Source: Arenicellales bacterium (lineage in GTDB: Bacteria > Pseudomonadota > Gammaproteobacteria > Arenicellales > UBA868). From it: a stretch of DNA of 64,000 nt. Made by a program: the position numbers and the translations under genes. Where the stretch lies: the NCBI GenBank assembly GCA_030754035.1, contig JASMBC010000002.1, positions 95,171 to 159,170 on the forward strand. Direction: 5' to 3'. Below the pieces are notes generated by a model. That model was not told the DNA's origin. It ran no database searches and saw nothing but the letters and a program-made list of their open reading frames with translations. Below, one piece after another: positions 27,049 through 37,984 of this stretch. Every line of letters begins with the position of its first letter. Within the stretch, counting starts at the first letter, position 1.

Positions 27049-27567
27049 ATGCAGACAAGTTTCACGCATGAACAGTTGCTGGAATGCGGGCGCGGCAGGA
27101 TGTTTGGACCAGGGAATGCCCAATTGCCGCTGCCACCGATGCTCATGTTCGATCGTATTATCCGGATTTGTGACGAAGGTGGCGAATACGGAAAGGGAGA
27201 GATTGTGGCTGAGCTCGACTTGAACCCACAGTTGTGGTTCTTTGATTGCCATTTTAAACATGACCCGGTAATGCCTGGCTGTTTAGGTCTTGATGCCCTC
27301 TGGCAGTTGGTGGGATTCTTTTTAGGCTGGAAAGGGGGCTTGGGCCATGGGCGGGCGCTTGGCGCGGGTGCGATTCGTTTTACCGGCCAGATTACCCCAC
27401 AGTGCAAACTGGTCCGTTACCGGGTTTCACTTAAGCGCGTGGTGATGCGCCGACTGTACATGGGTATCGCCGATGGCCAGGTGGAAGTCGATGATCGTAC
27501 GATTTATACCGGAAAAGACCTTCGGGTAGGCTTGTTTACCGATACCAGTGAGGAGGCTGCAAAATGA
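27049..27567 (+). CDS. fabA: 3-hydroxydecanoyl-ACP dehydratase/isomerase
   Basis: [29 protein letters not shown] active-site region; followed by fabB. Confidence 0.93.
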   Translation: MQTSFTHEQLLECGRGRMFGPGNAQLPLPPMLMFDRIIRICDEGGEYGKGEIVAELDLNPQLWFFDCHFKHDPVMPGCLGLDALWQLVGFFLGWKGGLGHGRALGAGAIRFTGQITPQCKLVRYRVSLKRVVMRRLYMGIADGQVEVDDRTIYTGKDLRVGLFTDTSEEAAK

Positions 27568-28781
27568 GACGCGTAGTCATCACCGGCATGGGTATCGTCA
27601 GTAGTATCGGAAACAATTGCAGTGATGTCGCCGCATCGTTGCGCTGCGGGCGTTCGGGGATTGTTTTTGCCGATGAGTATCGTGATCTGAATTTTCGCTC
27701 CCAGGTGCATGGCAGTATAGATATCGATCTGGATCAGTTAATTGAGCGCAAGCTCAAACGCTTCATGGGCGATTCGGCTGCCTATAACTATATTGCGATG
27801 CGTGAGGCCCTCGAGGGCTCAGGGCTCACCGAAGCCGATGTCTCGAACCCCCGTACCGGATTGGTAGTTGGTAGCGGGGGCGGCTCACCAGAAAACATTG
27901 TCGTCGCTGCAGACCTGCTTCGCGAGAAAGGGGTTAAGCGAGTGGGACCATACATGGTGACCCGGACCATGGGCAGCACCAACTCAGCATGTCTTGGTAC
28001 AGCGTTTGGTATCAAGGGCGTCTCCTACTCAATCAGTTCTGCCTGCTCGACCAGCGCCCACTGTATTGGCAATGGCATGGAACTGATCCAGATGGGCAAG
28101 CAGGATATTGTTTTTGCGGGAGGCGGTGAGGAACTGCATTGGTCCACCTCGGTATTGTTTGATGCGATGGGGGCGATGTCATCGCGCTACAACGAGTCAC
28201 CCCAGGCGGCATCTCGCGCCTACGATGCAGATCGGGATGGTTTCGTTATTTCGGGAGGTGGTGGCGTTCTGGTGCTGGAGGCGCTTGAGCATGCACAGCA
28301 CCGAGGTGCGACCATCTATGCCGAACTGGTGGGATACGGCGCCACCGGCGATGGCGTTGACATGGTTCAGCCCTCTGGAGAGGGCGCAGTTCGTTGCATG
28401 AACCTGGCGCTTCAGGATGTGACAGAGCCTGTGGATTACATCAATACCCATGGCACCAGTACGCCGGTGGGGGATATTCGAGAACTGGAGGCAATCCGCG
28501 AGGTTTTTGGCGCTAAGGTTCCGCCATTGAGCGCGACCAAATCTCTGACAGGACATGCTCTTGGCGCGGCGGGCGTTAACGAGGCCATTTATTCTCTGTT
28601 GATGCTGCAGGGGGGCTTTCTTGCTCCGTCTATTAATATCGAAAACCTGGACCCGCAGGCGCTGGGTTTTCCGATTGTCCGACAGACCATAGAGGTCGAT
28701 GATCTACATACCGTGATGTCTAACAGCTTCGGCTTTGGTGGCACCAACGCAACTCTGGTTTTTCAGCGCTTCACCGACTGA
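27564..28781 (+). CDS. fabB: Beta-ketoacyl-ACP synthase I
   Basis: [32 protein letters not shown] catalytic Cys, [11 protein letters not shown]. Confidence 0.95.
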   Translation: MRRVVITGMGIVSSIGNNCSDVAASLRCGRSGIVFADEYRDLNFRSQVHGSIDIDLDQLIERKLKRFMGDSAAYNYIAMREALEGSGLTEADVSNPRTGLVVGSGGGSPENIVVAADLLREKGVKRVGPYMVTRTMGSTNSACLGTAFGIKGVSYSISSACSTSAHCIGNGMELIQMGKQDIVFAGGGEELHWSTSVLFDAMGAMSSRYNESPQAASRAYDADRDGFVISGGGGVLVLEALEHAQHRGATIYAELVGYGATGDGVDMVQPSGEGAVRCMNLALQDVTEPVDYINTHGTSTPVGDIRELEAIREVFGAKVPPLSATKSLTGHALGAAGVNEAIYSLLMLQGGFLAPSINIENLDPQALGFPIVRQTIEVDDLHTVMSNSFGFGGTNATLVFQRFTD

Positions 28782-28817
28782 ATCTTTTTTTAACTACCTT
28801 TTGCGTTGCGGCATTGA

Positions 28818-30083
28818 CTATCCCGTAGTTGTTTTGTCGACTTTCCGGGTTACTCTGGTATCGGAGTCAAATCGATCTTGGACATAGCTCTCGACCAGAG
28901 CGACAAACTGTACTGCGATATCGTTACCTCGCAAGGTAAGTACTTTTTTCCCATCCTGGTAGACTGGTGCCGCCGGCTGCTCACCGGTGCCCGGTAGGCT
29001 AATGCCGATGTCGGCATGACGGCTCTCCCCGGGCCCATTGACTATACAGCCCATCACTGCGACAGATAACGACTCTACACCGGGGTAGCGCGCCTGCCAG
29101 TGAGGCATGCGTGCTTGCAAGTGGTCTTGTACCTCACTTGCCAGGCGCTGAAAAAAATCGCTGGTGGTTCGACCACAGCCGGGACAGGCAGTGACCTGTG
29201 GCGAAAAACTGCGTAACCCAAGGGACTGCAGTATTGTCTGGGCAACCCGAACCTCCCGAGTGCGGCTCTCACCGGGCTGCGGCGTGAGCGATACCCGGAT
29301 CGTGTCGCCAATGCCTTCGTGTATCAGAATTGCCAAGGCGGCGGTCGACGAAACGACACCCTTGTCCCCCATGCCTGCCTCGGTCAGACCCAGATGCAAC
29401 GCCAGGTCCGAACGGCGCGACAGTTCGCGATAAACATGAATAAGGTCGGATACGCGGCTGACCTTGGCTGAGAGAATAATCTGACTGGGTTCAAGGCCTT
29501 CCCGCTGCGCCAGTGCTGCGCTGCTTAATGCCGAATCGACCAGCGCTTCCCGGGTGATTGCCTCCAGGGAGTGTGGCTGCTTGGTTGCAGCGTTCTCATC
29601 AAGTTTTTGTGCCAGGAGTTGCTGATCGAGTGAGCCCCAGTTGACACCGATCCGTACTGGCTTGTTACGACGGCAGGCTTGTTCAATCATCTGGCAAAAA
29701 CGTATATCGCGTTTTTGACCCTTACCGACATTGCCTGGGTTGATTCGGTATTTGTCCAGCGCATCGGCACAGTCGTCAACATCGCGCAACAGGGTGTGAC
29801 CGTTATAGTGAAAATCACCCACCAGCGGAACGTCGCATCCTGCCGAGCGTAAGCGATGATGGATCTTGGGTACGGCCCGCGCAGCGGCCTGGGTATCGAC
29901 TGTAATGCGGACGATTTCGGAACCTGCTTCAGCTAGTTCCAAAATCTGACTGGTCGTGGCTTCGACGTTTGCAGTATCGGTGTTGGTCATTGACTGCACC
30001 ACCACCGGGACATTGCCACCAATTCGTATACCGCCCACGTTGACAGTGTGGTTTAGTTTTCTGGGAATAAGAATCTCGTCCAT
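28818..30083 (-). CDS. ispG: (E)-4-hydroxy-3-methylbut-2-enyl-diphosphate synthase
   Basis: [57 protein letters not shown]. Confidence 0.95.
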   Translation of the reverse strand: MDEILIPRKLNHTVNVGGIRIGGNVPVVVQSMTNTDTANVEATTSQILELAEAGSEIVRITVDTQAAARAVPKIHHRLRSAGCDVPLVGDFHYNGHTLLRDVDDCADALDKYRINPGNVGKGQKRDIRFCQMIEQACRRNKPVRIGVNWGSLDQQLLAQKLDENAATKQPHSLEAITREALVDSALSSAALAQREGLEPSQIILSAKVSRVSDLIHVYRELSRRSDLALHLGLTEAGMGDKGVVSSTAALAILIHEGIGDTIRVSLTPQPGESRTREVRVAQTILQSLGLRSFSPQVTACPGCGRTTSDFFQRLASEVQDHLQARMPHWQARYPGVESLSVAVMGCIVNGPGESRHADIGISLPGTGEQPAAPVYQDGKKVLTLRGNDIAVQFVALVESYVQDRFDSDTRVTRKVDKTTTG

Positions 30084-30123
30084 GCTGATTTACCAGGAGC
30101 AGGAGAGGGCGATCCTAGCGGGC

Positions 30124-31731
30124 CTACATCCGAAATACGCCGAAATGACTTTCTTCAATCGGCGCATTATGAACAGTTGCCAGAGCCAGGGATAGTACCC
30201 GGCGGGTATGAGCCGGGTCGATGATCCCGTCATCCCAAAGGCGAGCACTGGCATAAAACGGGCTTCCTTGGTGCTCATACTGACTGGCGATGGCAGAGCG
30301 GAATTGCGCCTCAGCCTCAGTGGACCATTCCTGACCAGCCTGCTGGGCACCGTCGCGCCGCACTTGCGCCAATACCTGTGCTGCGGTATCTCCACCCATC
30401 ACGGAGATACGTGCATTGGGCCACATCCACAAAAATCGCGGGTCATAGGCACGGCCGCACATGCCGTAATTGCCAGCGCCAAAACTGCCGCCGATGATTA
30501 CTGTGAGTTTGGGTACACGGCTACAAGCAACCGCGGTTACCAGTTTGGCACCATCGCGGGCGATGCCTCCATGCTCATAGCGGCTGCCAACCATGAAGCC
30601 GGTAATATTTTGCAAAAACAGCAGTGGAATCTTGCGTTGACTGCACAGTTCGATGAAATGGGCGCCTTTGAGTGCAGATTCGGAAAACAGAATCCCGTTG
30701 TTGGCGATAATGCCGATGGGGTAGCCGCCAATCCGGGCAAAGCCGCAGACCAGGGTTTTGCCATAACGCGCCTTGAACTCGTCGAACTCGCCGGCGTCGA
30801 CAATGCGGCAGATAATTTCACGAACATCAAATGGCAGGCGTGGATCAGTTGGAATAATGCCGTAAAGCTCCTCCACCCCATGGATGGGGTCGGCAGGCTC
30901 AGGTTCAAAGGGGAAGACCGCGGGAGGCGGGCGGTTTAGATGAGAGACGATGCCCCGTGTCAGCTCCAGCGCATGCCGGTCGTCATTGGCGAGATAGTCG
31001 GCCACCCCCGAGATACGGGTATGCACATCAGCGCCGCCGAGCGCCTCGGCACTCACTTCCTCGCCAGTCGCCGCTTTTACCAGTGGCGGCCCACCGAGAA
31101 AAATAGTGCCTTGCCGGCGAACGATAATAGCCTGGTCTGACATGGCCGGCACATAAGCGCCCCCGGCGGTGCACGACCCCATGACCACCGAAATCTGAGG
31201 AATCCCTGCAGCAGACATATTCGCCTGATTGAAGAATATTCGGCCAAAATGTTCCCGGTCGGGAAACACCTCATCTTGGCGGGACAGGTAGGCCCCACCG
31301 GAGTCGACCAGATAAATGCAGGGCAGGCGATTTTGTTCAGCGATGGCCTGGGCGCGAAGGTGTTTTTTGACCGTAATCGGGTAGTAGGTGCCACCCTTCA
31401 CAGTGGCATCGTTGACGACCACTACGCAGGGTCGTCCGTGGATCTGGCCGATACCCGTGACAATACCCCCACAAGGTACTTCGTCTTCGTATAATTTCCA
31501 GCCCGCGAGCTGTGAGAATTCGAGAAAAGTGCTGCCTGGGTCGAGCAGTCCTTCGATCCGCTCCCGCGCTAGCAGTTTGCCCCGGGCGGCGTGGCGTTGG
31601 CGCGCCTTTGCACTTCCGCCTTGGGCAACTCTTTCAATAACGTTGCAAAGAGCGGTCGTTTTTTGCAGCATTGCCTTCCGGTTTGCAGCAAAGTCGGCTG
31701 AAGTGGTATCTATCCGGCTGGCGAACGCACT
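30124..31731 (-). CDS. liuB: Methylcrotonoyl-CoA carboxylase beta (carboxyltransferase) subunit
   Basis: [80 protein letters not shown]. Confidence 0.88.
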   Translation of the reverse strand, partial: SAFASRIDTTSADFAANRKAMLQKTTALCNVIERVAQGGSAKARQRHAARGKLLARERIEGLLDPGSTFLEFSQLAGWKLYEDEVPCGGIVTGIGQIHGRPCVVVVNDATVKGGTYYPITVKKHLRAQAIAEQNRLPCIYLVDSGGAYLSRQDEVFPDREHFGRIFFNQANMSAAGIPQISVVMGSCTAGGAYVPAMSDQAIIVRRQGTIFLGGPPLVKAATGEEVSAEALGGADVHTRISGVADYLANDDRHALELTRGIVSHLNRPPPAVFPFEPEPADPIHGVEELYGIIPTDPRLPFDVREIICRIVDAGEFDEFKARYGKTLVCGFARIGGYPIGIIANNGILFSESALKGAHFIELCSQRKIPLLFLQNITGFMVGSRYEHGGIARDGAKLVTAVACSRVPKLTVIIGGSFGAGNYGMCGRAYDPRFLWMWPNARISVMGGDTAAQVLAQVRRDGAQQAGQEWSTEAEAQFRSAIASQYEHQGSPFYASARLWDDGIIDPAHTRRVLSLALATVHNAPIEESHFGVFRM

Positions 31732-31753
31732 CATGTGATTAGTCCAATTAGTG

Positions 31754-32026
31754 TTACCAGCCGCCGCGCGACAGCCGCTGGTCAAGATGCTCGAGGCGGT
31801 CGGCGCCCCAGAATGGTTCCTGGTCTACAACCAGAAACGGCGAGCCAGAAACGCCCTGGGAGAGCGCTTCGTCATTGACTGCGCACAACTGGCGTTTGAG
31901 ATCCTCGGATTGAATGCCAGCTTTAATGTGCTGTGGTGCGTTGCCAGCCAGTTTGTCAATCCGCTCACTGGCGAGATAGTCATAGGGCGATGAAAAATCA
32001 AAGAAGAACTCGATGGGTGTAGTCAT
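31754..32026 (-). CDS. Internally deleted DsbA-family/2-hydroxychromene-2-carboxylate isomerase-like protein (90 aa; possibly degenerate)
   Basis: [27 protein letters not shown] (family N-terminus) followed directly by [39 protein letters not shown] (family C-terminus); the ~100-aa middle is missing. Confidence 0.75.
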   Translation of the reverse strand: MTTPIEFFFDFSSPYDYLASERIDKLAGNAPQHIKAGIQSEDLKRQLCAVNDEALSQGVSGSPFLVVDQEPFWGADRLEHLDQRLSRGGW

Positions 32027-32051
32027 GGCGATCTCACTATTGGGAAGTCGA

Positions 32052-33239
32052 TCAGCTAATACGTTCGAAAGCCATCGCGGTGGCTTCACCACCGCCGATA
32101 CACAGCGAAGCTACACCCCGGCGCAGGTCGTATCGTGCCATGGCGTGAAGCAAGGTCACGATGATGCGAGCGCCCGAGGCGCCGACTGGATGTCCCAACG
32201 CGCAGGCGCCACCGTGGACGTTTAGCTTTTCGTGCGGTATGGCGAGATCACGCATAGCTGCCATCGCCACTACGGCGAAAGCTTCATTGACTTCAAAAAG
32301 GTCAACCGTATCGACACTCCAGTCGATTGAATCGAGTAGTCTGCGCATGGCGAATACAGGCGCGGTGGTAAACCAGCCAGGCTCGTTGGCAAAACTGGCG
32401 TGCCCGAGTATTCGTGCCAGTGGCACATGGCCCCCTTTTTCGGCATCGGATAAACGCATCATAACTAAGGCGGCGCCACCGTCTGAGATCGAGCTCGAGT
32501 TGGCAGGGGTCACGGTGCCATCTTTACGAAAGGCCGGCTTCAGATGCGGGATCTTCTCGATATTGGCATTGAGCGGTTGTTCATCGAATTCGACTGTCAC
32601 GGTCTCTTTGCGTCCAACAATTGAGACCGGGGTGATTTCATCGCGAAACGCACCACTCTCTGTCGCTTCCTTGGCCCGGGTGAGCGACTCGATAGCAAAG
32701 TCGTCCTGGTCTTTACGGCTGAAGCCATAACGCTCAGCGCAGTCTTCCGCGTAATGGCCCATCAGTTTGCCGGGTTCGTAGGCATCTTCAAGTCCGTCGA
32801 CAAATATGTGATCTAGCAGTTCGCCATTACCGAGCCGGTAACCCGCGCGGGCTTTAGGCAGCAAGTAAGGGGCATTACTCATACTCTCCAGTCCGCCGGT
32901 CACAGTGACGCGACCGGCACCGGCACGAATGATATCGTGGCCCAGCATGGCGGCTTTCATGCCTGAGCCACACATCTTGTTGATGGTGGTGCATGGTATG
33001 GCGAGCGGCAGTCCAGCCCCGAGTGCTGCCTGGCGGGCAGGGGCCTGACGTTGTCCGGCCGGGAGTACGCATCCCATCAGTACTTCATCCACTGAATCTG
33101 GCGCACTACCTGAACGCTCGATCGCTGCGGCAATAGCCGCGGCCCCCAGTTCGGGGGCTTTGAGCCCTGTTAGACTGCCCTGGAAACTGCCCATTGGGGT
33201 TCGGGCGGCGCCAGTAATGACGATTGGATCATCGTGCAT
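32052..33239 (-). CDS. Acetyl-CoA C-acyltransferase (thiolase)
   Basis: ITGAARTPMGSFQGSL, TTINKMCGSGMKAAMLG active-site Cys, NVHGGACALGHPVGASGARI. Confidence 0.92.
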   Translation of the reverse strand: MHDDPIVITGAARTPMGSFQGSLTGLKAPELGAAAIAAAIERSGSAPDSVDEVLMGCVLPAGQRQAPARQAALGAGLPLAIPCTTINKMCGSGMKAAMLGHDIIRAGAGRVTVTGGLESMSNAPYLLPKARAGYRLGNGELLDHIFVDGLEDAYEPGKLMGHYAEDCAERYGFSRKDQDDFAIESLTRAKEATESGAFRDEITPVSIVGRKETVTVEFDEQPLNANIEKIPHLKPAFRKDGTVTPANSSSISDGGAALVMMRLSDAEKGGHVPLARILGHASFANEPGWFTTAPVFAMRRLLDSIDWSVDTVDLFEVNEAFAVVAMAAMRDLAIPHEKLNVHGGACALGHPVGASGARIIVTLLHAMARYDLRRGVASLCIGGGEATAMAFERIS

Positions 33240-33252
33240 GATGAGTCCTCCT

Positions 33253-34431
33253 TCAGTTACTTTCGTTAAAGAGTTCGCGGCCAATCAACATCCGTCGCAT
33301 TTCACTGGTACCAGCACCAATTTCATAAAGCTTTGCATCTCGCAACAGTCGGCCGGCGGCCTGTTCGTTGACATAGCCTGAAGCGCCAAGCAATTGGATC
33401 GCGTCCAGGGCCATCTGAGTCGCCCGCTCGGCACTGTACAGGATTGCCCCGGCCGCATCTTTGCGTGTGGTTTCTTTGCGGTCACATGCTCTGGCCACTG
33501 CATAGACATAGGCGCGACAGGCATCGAGTGTAGTGTACATATCGGCCAGTTTGGCCTGTACCAGTTGAAATGTACCAATAGGCTGGCCGAATTGGTGACG
33601 CTCGTGTACGTACGGCAAAACGATATCAAGGCAGGCCTGCATCAGGCCAAGTGGCCCTCCGGAGAGAACCACGCGCTCATAGTCCAGCCCGCTCATCAGC
33701 ACGGCTACCCCGGCATTTTCGAGTCCTAGTATATTTTCCCCGGGAACCTCACAGTCCTGAAATACCAGCTCGCAGGTGTTCGAGCCACGCATTCCTAGTT
33801 TATCCAGCTTGGCAGAGGTCGAAAAACCCGTAAAACCGCGTTCGATAATGAATGCGGTGATGCCGTGGGCCCCTGCTTTAGGTTCGGTTTTGGCGTATAC
33901 CACTAGTGTGTCAGCATCTGGCCCGTTAGTGATCCACATCTTGGTGCCGTTCAGTACGTAATGATCGCCGTGCTTGTCTGCCCGCAGGCGCATACTGACA
34001 ACGTCGGACCCTGCGCTGTGCTCACTCATGGCCAGCGCGCCTACACATTTGCCACTGATCAGATCAGGGAGGAAGCGCGCTTGCTGGTCTAGCGACCCGT
34101 TACGGCGAATCTGGTTGACGCACAGGTTCGAGTGGGCTCCATAGGACAGACCAACAGCCCCTGAAGCACGACTGATTTCTTCCATGGCTATGGTGTGCTC
34201 AAGATAGCCCATTCCAGAGCCGCCGAACTCAGGATCAACCGTAACCCCGAGTAAACCCAGATCACCGAACTTAGCCCAAAGGTCGGGGGGGAAAGTGTTT
34301 TCGCGGTCTATCGCTTGCGCGCGCGGCGCGATTTCACGGGCAGCGAACTCGGCGACTGTCTGGCGCAGTAGTTGCGCTGTTTCTCCCAGATCAAAATTGA
34401 GTCCGAGGGTGGAATGCGATGAGATCGTCAT
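33253..34431 (-). CDS. liuA: Isovaleryl-CoA dehydrogenase
   Basis: Acyl-CoA dehydrogenase family: [69 protein letters not shown]; cluster context with liuB. Confidence 0.88.
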   Translation of the reverse strand: MTISSHSTLGLNFDLGETAQLLRQTVAEFAAREIAPRAQAIDRENTFPPDLWAKFGDLGLLGVTVDPEFGGSGMGYLEHTIAMEEISRASGAVGLSYGAHSNLCVNQIRRNGSLDQQARFLPDLISGKCVGALAMSEHSAGSDVVSMRLRADKHGDHYVLNGTKMWITNGPDADTLVVYAKTEPKAGAHGITAFIIERGFTGFSTSAKLDKLGMRGSNTCELVFQDCEVPGENILGLENAGVAVLMSGLDYERVVLSGGPLGLMQACLDIVLPYVHERHQFGQPIGTFQLVQAKLADMYTTLDACRAYVYAVARACDRKETTRKDAAGAILYSAERATQMALDAIQLLGASGYVNEQAAGRLLRDAKLYEIGAGTSEMRRMLIGRELFNESN

Positions 34432-34470
34432 GCTTGAAACCGTTACTAAAGGCTGTTTGGTGGGGTAATT

Positions 34471-34502
34471 TTAGGTTGACGTTTACGTAAACGTCAACCT
34501 AA
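34471..34502. promoter_or_regulatory. Perfect 32-bp palindrome upstream of liuA, probable operator (LiuR/MerR-type)
   Basis: TTAGGTTGACGTTTACGTAAACGTCAACCTAA is its own reverse complement; begins 40 nt upstream of the liuA start codon. Confidence 0.8.
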
Positions 34503-34747
34503 GGTTTTAATCGACCGGCACCGGATCGCCTGAGCTGGCCCAACGCTAGAATTTTGAGGCCTAAAAAGGGCTGATTTGTAGTAACTGCTGAGCAATACTA
34601 TGCGCGACCAACATGAAATTCCCGGACTATCCAGGCAAGGACAGCTGAATTACATCATTTTTGACCATGATGCGCTAAAGGCATGCCTACTGATCGGTTA
34701 CAAAAGGCGTTAATTTATGACAAGCGTGATAATCACATGGGTGATGA

Positions 34748-35539
34748 ATGACACGATATATGGGGAGCACAGCTTTGAGTGAGAAGACAATATGGGTCAG
34801 CGGTACTCAAGGGGCATCTCTGGCAGTCAGGGTCTTAGCGGGCCAATTGCCCCGGGTAGTTTTTCTAGGAGGTTTTCGATCGGATATGGACGGTACCAAG
34901 GCGCAGTACCTGTCTGAGTGGTGTAGCAAAAGAAACCAGGCCTTCTTACGCTTTGATTATTCGGGCCACGGGTTGTCCGGGGGGCATTTTGAGGAGGGCA
35001 CTATCAGCCGTTGGACAGCCGATGCGCTGGATGTCATCCGTGACCAGGCAGGAGGCCCCTGTGTGCTAGTTGGCTCCAGTATGGGTGGTTGGATCATGTT
35101 GCATGTGGCGTTAGCGCTGGGTCAGCAGGTCAAAGGCCTGCTGGGTGTTGCCGCAGCGCCTGATTTCACCCGGGATCTGGTATCACAGGAAATGGATGAT
35201 GCGCAGCGCGACGAATTTGCGAGCACGGGCCGCGTGCGCCTCAGCAGTGATTATGATCCCCAGGGGTATCCGATCACTGAGGCACTGATCAGTGACGGTG
35301 AGACACAGTGCCTGTTGGACTGGCCTGTCAGGATCAGCGCGCCGGTTAGGTTACTTCAGGGCTTTGCTGATACTGAGGTGCCCTGGCGCACGGCATTGCG
35401 TTTGTCCAAGGCCCTGGCAGCGCACGATGTACGTGTGCAATTACTCAAGGATGGCGATCATCGATTGTCGAGCCCTACGCAATTGGATCTACTGGGCGAT
35501 ACGCTGGCCGAACTTCTAGAGACGGTCAGCCAGGATTGA
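34748..35539 (+). CDS. Alpha/beta hydrolase
   Basis: FLRFDYSGHGLSGG, CVLVGSSMGGWIMLHVAL nucleophile elbow GSSMGG, KDGDHRLS His motif. Confidence 0.83.
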   Translation: MTRYMGSTALSEKTIWVSGTQGASLAVRVLAGQLPRVVFLGGFRSDMDGTKAQYLSEWCSKRNQAFLRFDYSGHGLSGGHFEEGTISRWTADALDVIRDQAGGPCVLVGSSMGGWIMLHVALALGQQVKGLLGVAAAPDFTRDLVSQEMDDAQRDEFASTGRVRLSSDYDPQGYPITEALISDGETQCLLDWPVRISAPVRLLQGFADTEVPWRTALRLSKALAAHDVRVQLLKDGDHRLSSPTQLDLLGDTLAELLETVSQD

Positions 35540-35959
35540 GGCCTTGATCAGGATTAATCACCGCCGGCCCACGTTAGCGGCTCCGTCCGGGGCGTGAGCG
35601 CCAAGGCATCACGCGATTCTCAAATGTGTGAGCCTGGTGTTAGTCAATTGCTTGCACGAAGGCTCGAATGAGGGTTTTTGATCTTTGTGACGGTTTGAGG
35701 GCCGTAACTTCCGGGTACGGCCTGCCAGATTGAAGCCTCTTTAGTGCTCATAAAAACAGAATGACAAATCCGCTATCGAGTTTATTTTCAACGCTATGGT
35801 GCAAAATGGAACCAGGTTGATTCCCAAGGTGATGAAATTGATTGGCCGCTAGATCGGATCAGGAAATAGACTCAACTCAGCTGTGGTGTTGGGCTTTTGA
35901 ACTTGATTGCGAGTGTTTGCCTGCATGCTAGGATTGTCAGGACAACTGAAGGAGGTGTA

Positions 35960-36538
35960 ATGCAGGAACTGATCCAGAAAATTGAGCACGAAGGTGAGCA
36001 CGTCGGCGGCGGTATCGTCAAAGTCGATAGTTTTCTTAATCACCAGGTCGACCCGGCACTGACCGAGCGGATGGCCAAGGAGATGAGCGAGCGGTTTCGC
36101 GCTGCGGGAGTCGGCCGGATCACCCGGGTATTGACCGCAGAAGTCAGCGGTATTCCTGTTGCATTGGAGGTTGCCGGGCAGTTTGGAGCCCTTCTGATTT
36201 ACGCGCGCAAAAGCCAGTCGCGCATCATGACGGGAACCTACTATGTTGCCGAGGCGATCAGTCGGACCCGCGGCACAAGCTCTGACCTGATGATTGATCG
36301 CCGTTTCCTGGGCTCACAGGACGAGGTGTTGATCGTTGACGATTTCCTTGCCACTGGCGCGACCCTCGGTGCACTGGCCAAGCTGGTCGCAGAAAGCGGC
36401 GCACGCCTGTGTGGTATTGGTTGCGTGATCGAAAAACCAGCCGAGGGTGGGCGCGATGTCTTAGGTAGTGTGGGCGCGCCGGTGATAACGTTGGCTAAGA
36501 TCCTGTTTGAGGATGGTGGCCTGCGGGTGGTGCCCTGA
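35960..36538 (+). CDS. xpt: Xanthine phosphoribosyltransferase
   Basis: KVDSFLNHQVDPALTERMAKE, VLIVDDFLATGATLGAL PRPP-binding motif. ATG 35960 preferred over track start 35897. Confidence 0.85.
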   Translation: MQELIQKIEHEGEHVGGGIVKVDSFLNHQVDPALTERMAKEMSERFRAAGVGRITRVLTAEVSGIPVALEVAGQFGALLIYARKSQSRIMTGTYYVAEAISRTRGTSSDLMIDRRFLGSQDEVLIVDDFLATGATLGALAKLVAESGARLCGIGCVIEKPAEGGRDVLGSVGAPVITLAKILFEDGGLRVVP

Positions 36539-36546
36539 GGGTTATC

Positions 36547-36918
36547 ATGGGAGATGGGATTTACCAAGTTATCTATACGCTGGTGCAAGCGGTGCCTTTT
36601 GGACAGGTAGCGACCTACGGTCAGATCGCTCGCCTCGCCGGTTGCGGCGCACGCCAGGTGGGTTATGCCATGGCTGCGGTGAAGGCGCCAGACATCCCCT
36701 GGCACCGGGTGGTTAATAGCCGCGGCGCGGTCAGCACCCGCTCAGTCGGTGCACCCGATCCTGAGCAGCGTCGCCGGCTCGAGGAAGAAGGCGTATTGTT
36801 CGACCCCTTTGGGCGAGTGAATCTTGCCGTTTTCCAGTGGCCGGGTCCGGACGGCAGCTGGTGGATTGAAAAGGGTATGGAGCCGCCTTTGCTGATGCCC
36901 ACGCCTTTGAATAATTAA
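36547..36918 (+). CDS. Alkyltransferase-like protein (MGMT family without catalytic Cys)
   Basis: [31 protein letters not shown]...[11 protein letters not shown]: Trp where MGMT has the PCHRV cysteine. Confidence 0.85.
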   Translation: MGDGIYQVIYTLVQAVPFGQVATYGQIARLAGCGARQVGYAMAAVKAPDIPWHRVVNSRGAVSTRSVGAPDPEQRRRLEEEGVLFDPFGRVNLAVFQWPGPDGSWWIEKGMEPPLLMPTPLNN

Positions 36919-36949
36919 TGATATACGCAGCTCAGGGAGATCAGACGCT

Positions 36950-37984
36950 ATGAGAAGTGGTCGTTGTATTCATGTGGTCAGTTGCCATGCGGAAGGCGAG
37001 GTTGGGGATGTCATTGTCGGCGGGGTTACGCCGCCAAGCGGTGAAAATCTGTGGGAACGCTCGCGGGCGTTGGAAAGTGACGCTGAACTGCGTGATTTCC
37101 TGCTGAATGAGCCTCGTGGCGGAGTATTCCGACATGCCAACCTACTGGTACCTCCGATGGATAACCGCGCGGATGCCGCATTTATTATTATGGAGCCCTC
37201 GTTCTTTCCGCCGATGTCTGGATCAAACGCGATATGCGTTACAACCGTTCTTCTGGAAACCGGCATCTTGCCTATGACGGAGCCTGAGACAGTGTTGCAC
37301 CTGGAAGCGCCTGGTGGGCTGGTTCGCGCCACTGCGACCTGTCACAACGGTACTGTCGAGCAGGTAAGTATCCGCAATGTGCCGTCTTTCGTCGATCAAC
37401 TCGGGGCCGTAATTGAAGTAGCAGGGATTGGCTCACTCACGGTTGATACCGCTTATGGAGGCGATAGTTTCTGTCTGGTAGATGCGAAGGAGCTTGGGTT
37501 TGCTGTTAGCGCCGATGAGGCGGCCGCGTTAGTCGACTGTGGCCGCAAGATTACTGTTGCAGCTAACGAACAGCTCGGCTTTACCCATCCGGACAATCCA
37601 CAGTGGACGCATTTATCTTTTTGCATGATGACCTGTCCGTTAACTTCAGAAGGCAACGCCTTGGTCGGTCGTCACACCGTGGTGATTCAACCCGGTAAAC
37701 TGGATCGCTCACCATGTGGTACCGGATGCAGTGCCCGGATGGCAGTATTGCATGCCCGTGAACTGCTACAGACGGGCCAGCGCTTTATCGGTGAATCAGT
37801 GATCGGCTCGCGTTTCAATTGCCAGATCGACGAGACCGTTAGCATGAGCGACGGGCGCAATGCGGTAGTCCCGTCTCTGGCTGGAAGAGCCTGGATAACC
37901 GGCGTACATCAGCATATGTTGGATCCAAATGATCCATGGCCAACCGGATACCGGCTATCGGACACCTGGCCAAGCGGCGATTAG
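36950..37984 (+). CDS. Proline racemase-family protein (hydroxyproline epimerase / trans-3-hydroxyproline dehydratase-like)
   Basis: [39 protein letters not shown] motifs; catalytic pair appears Ser/Cys. Confidence 0.83.
   Translation: MRSGRCIHVVSCHAEGEVGDVIVGGVTPPSGENLWERSRALESDAELRDFLLNEPRGGVFRHANLLVPPMDNRADAAFIIMEPSFFPPMSGSNAICVTTVLLETGILPMTEPETVLHLEAPGGLVRATATCHNGTVEQVSIRNVPSFVDQLGAVIEVAGIGSLTVDTAYGGDSFCLVDAKELGFAVSADEAAALVDCGRKITVAANEQLGFTHPDNPQWTHLSFCMMTCPLTSEGNALVGRHTVVIQPGKLDRSPCGTGCSARMAVLHARELLQTGQRFIGESVIGSRFNCQIDETVSMSDGRNAVVPSLAGRAWITGVHQHMLDPNDPWPTGYRLSDTWPSGD

Noticed and set aside
30208-30939. 243-aa plus-strand ORF
   Set aside because: Antisense to liuB; shadow ORF.
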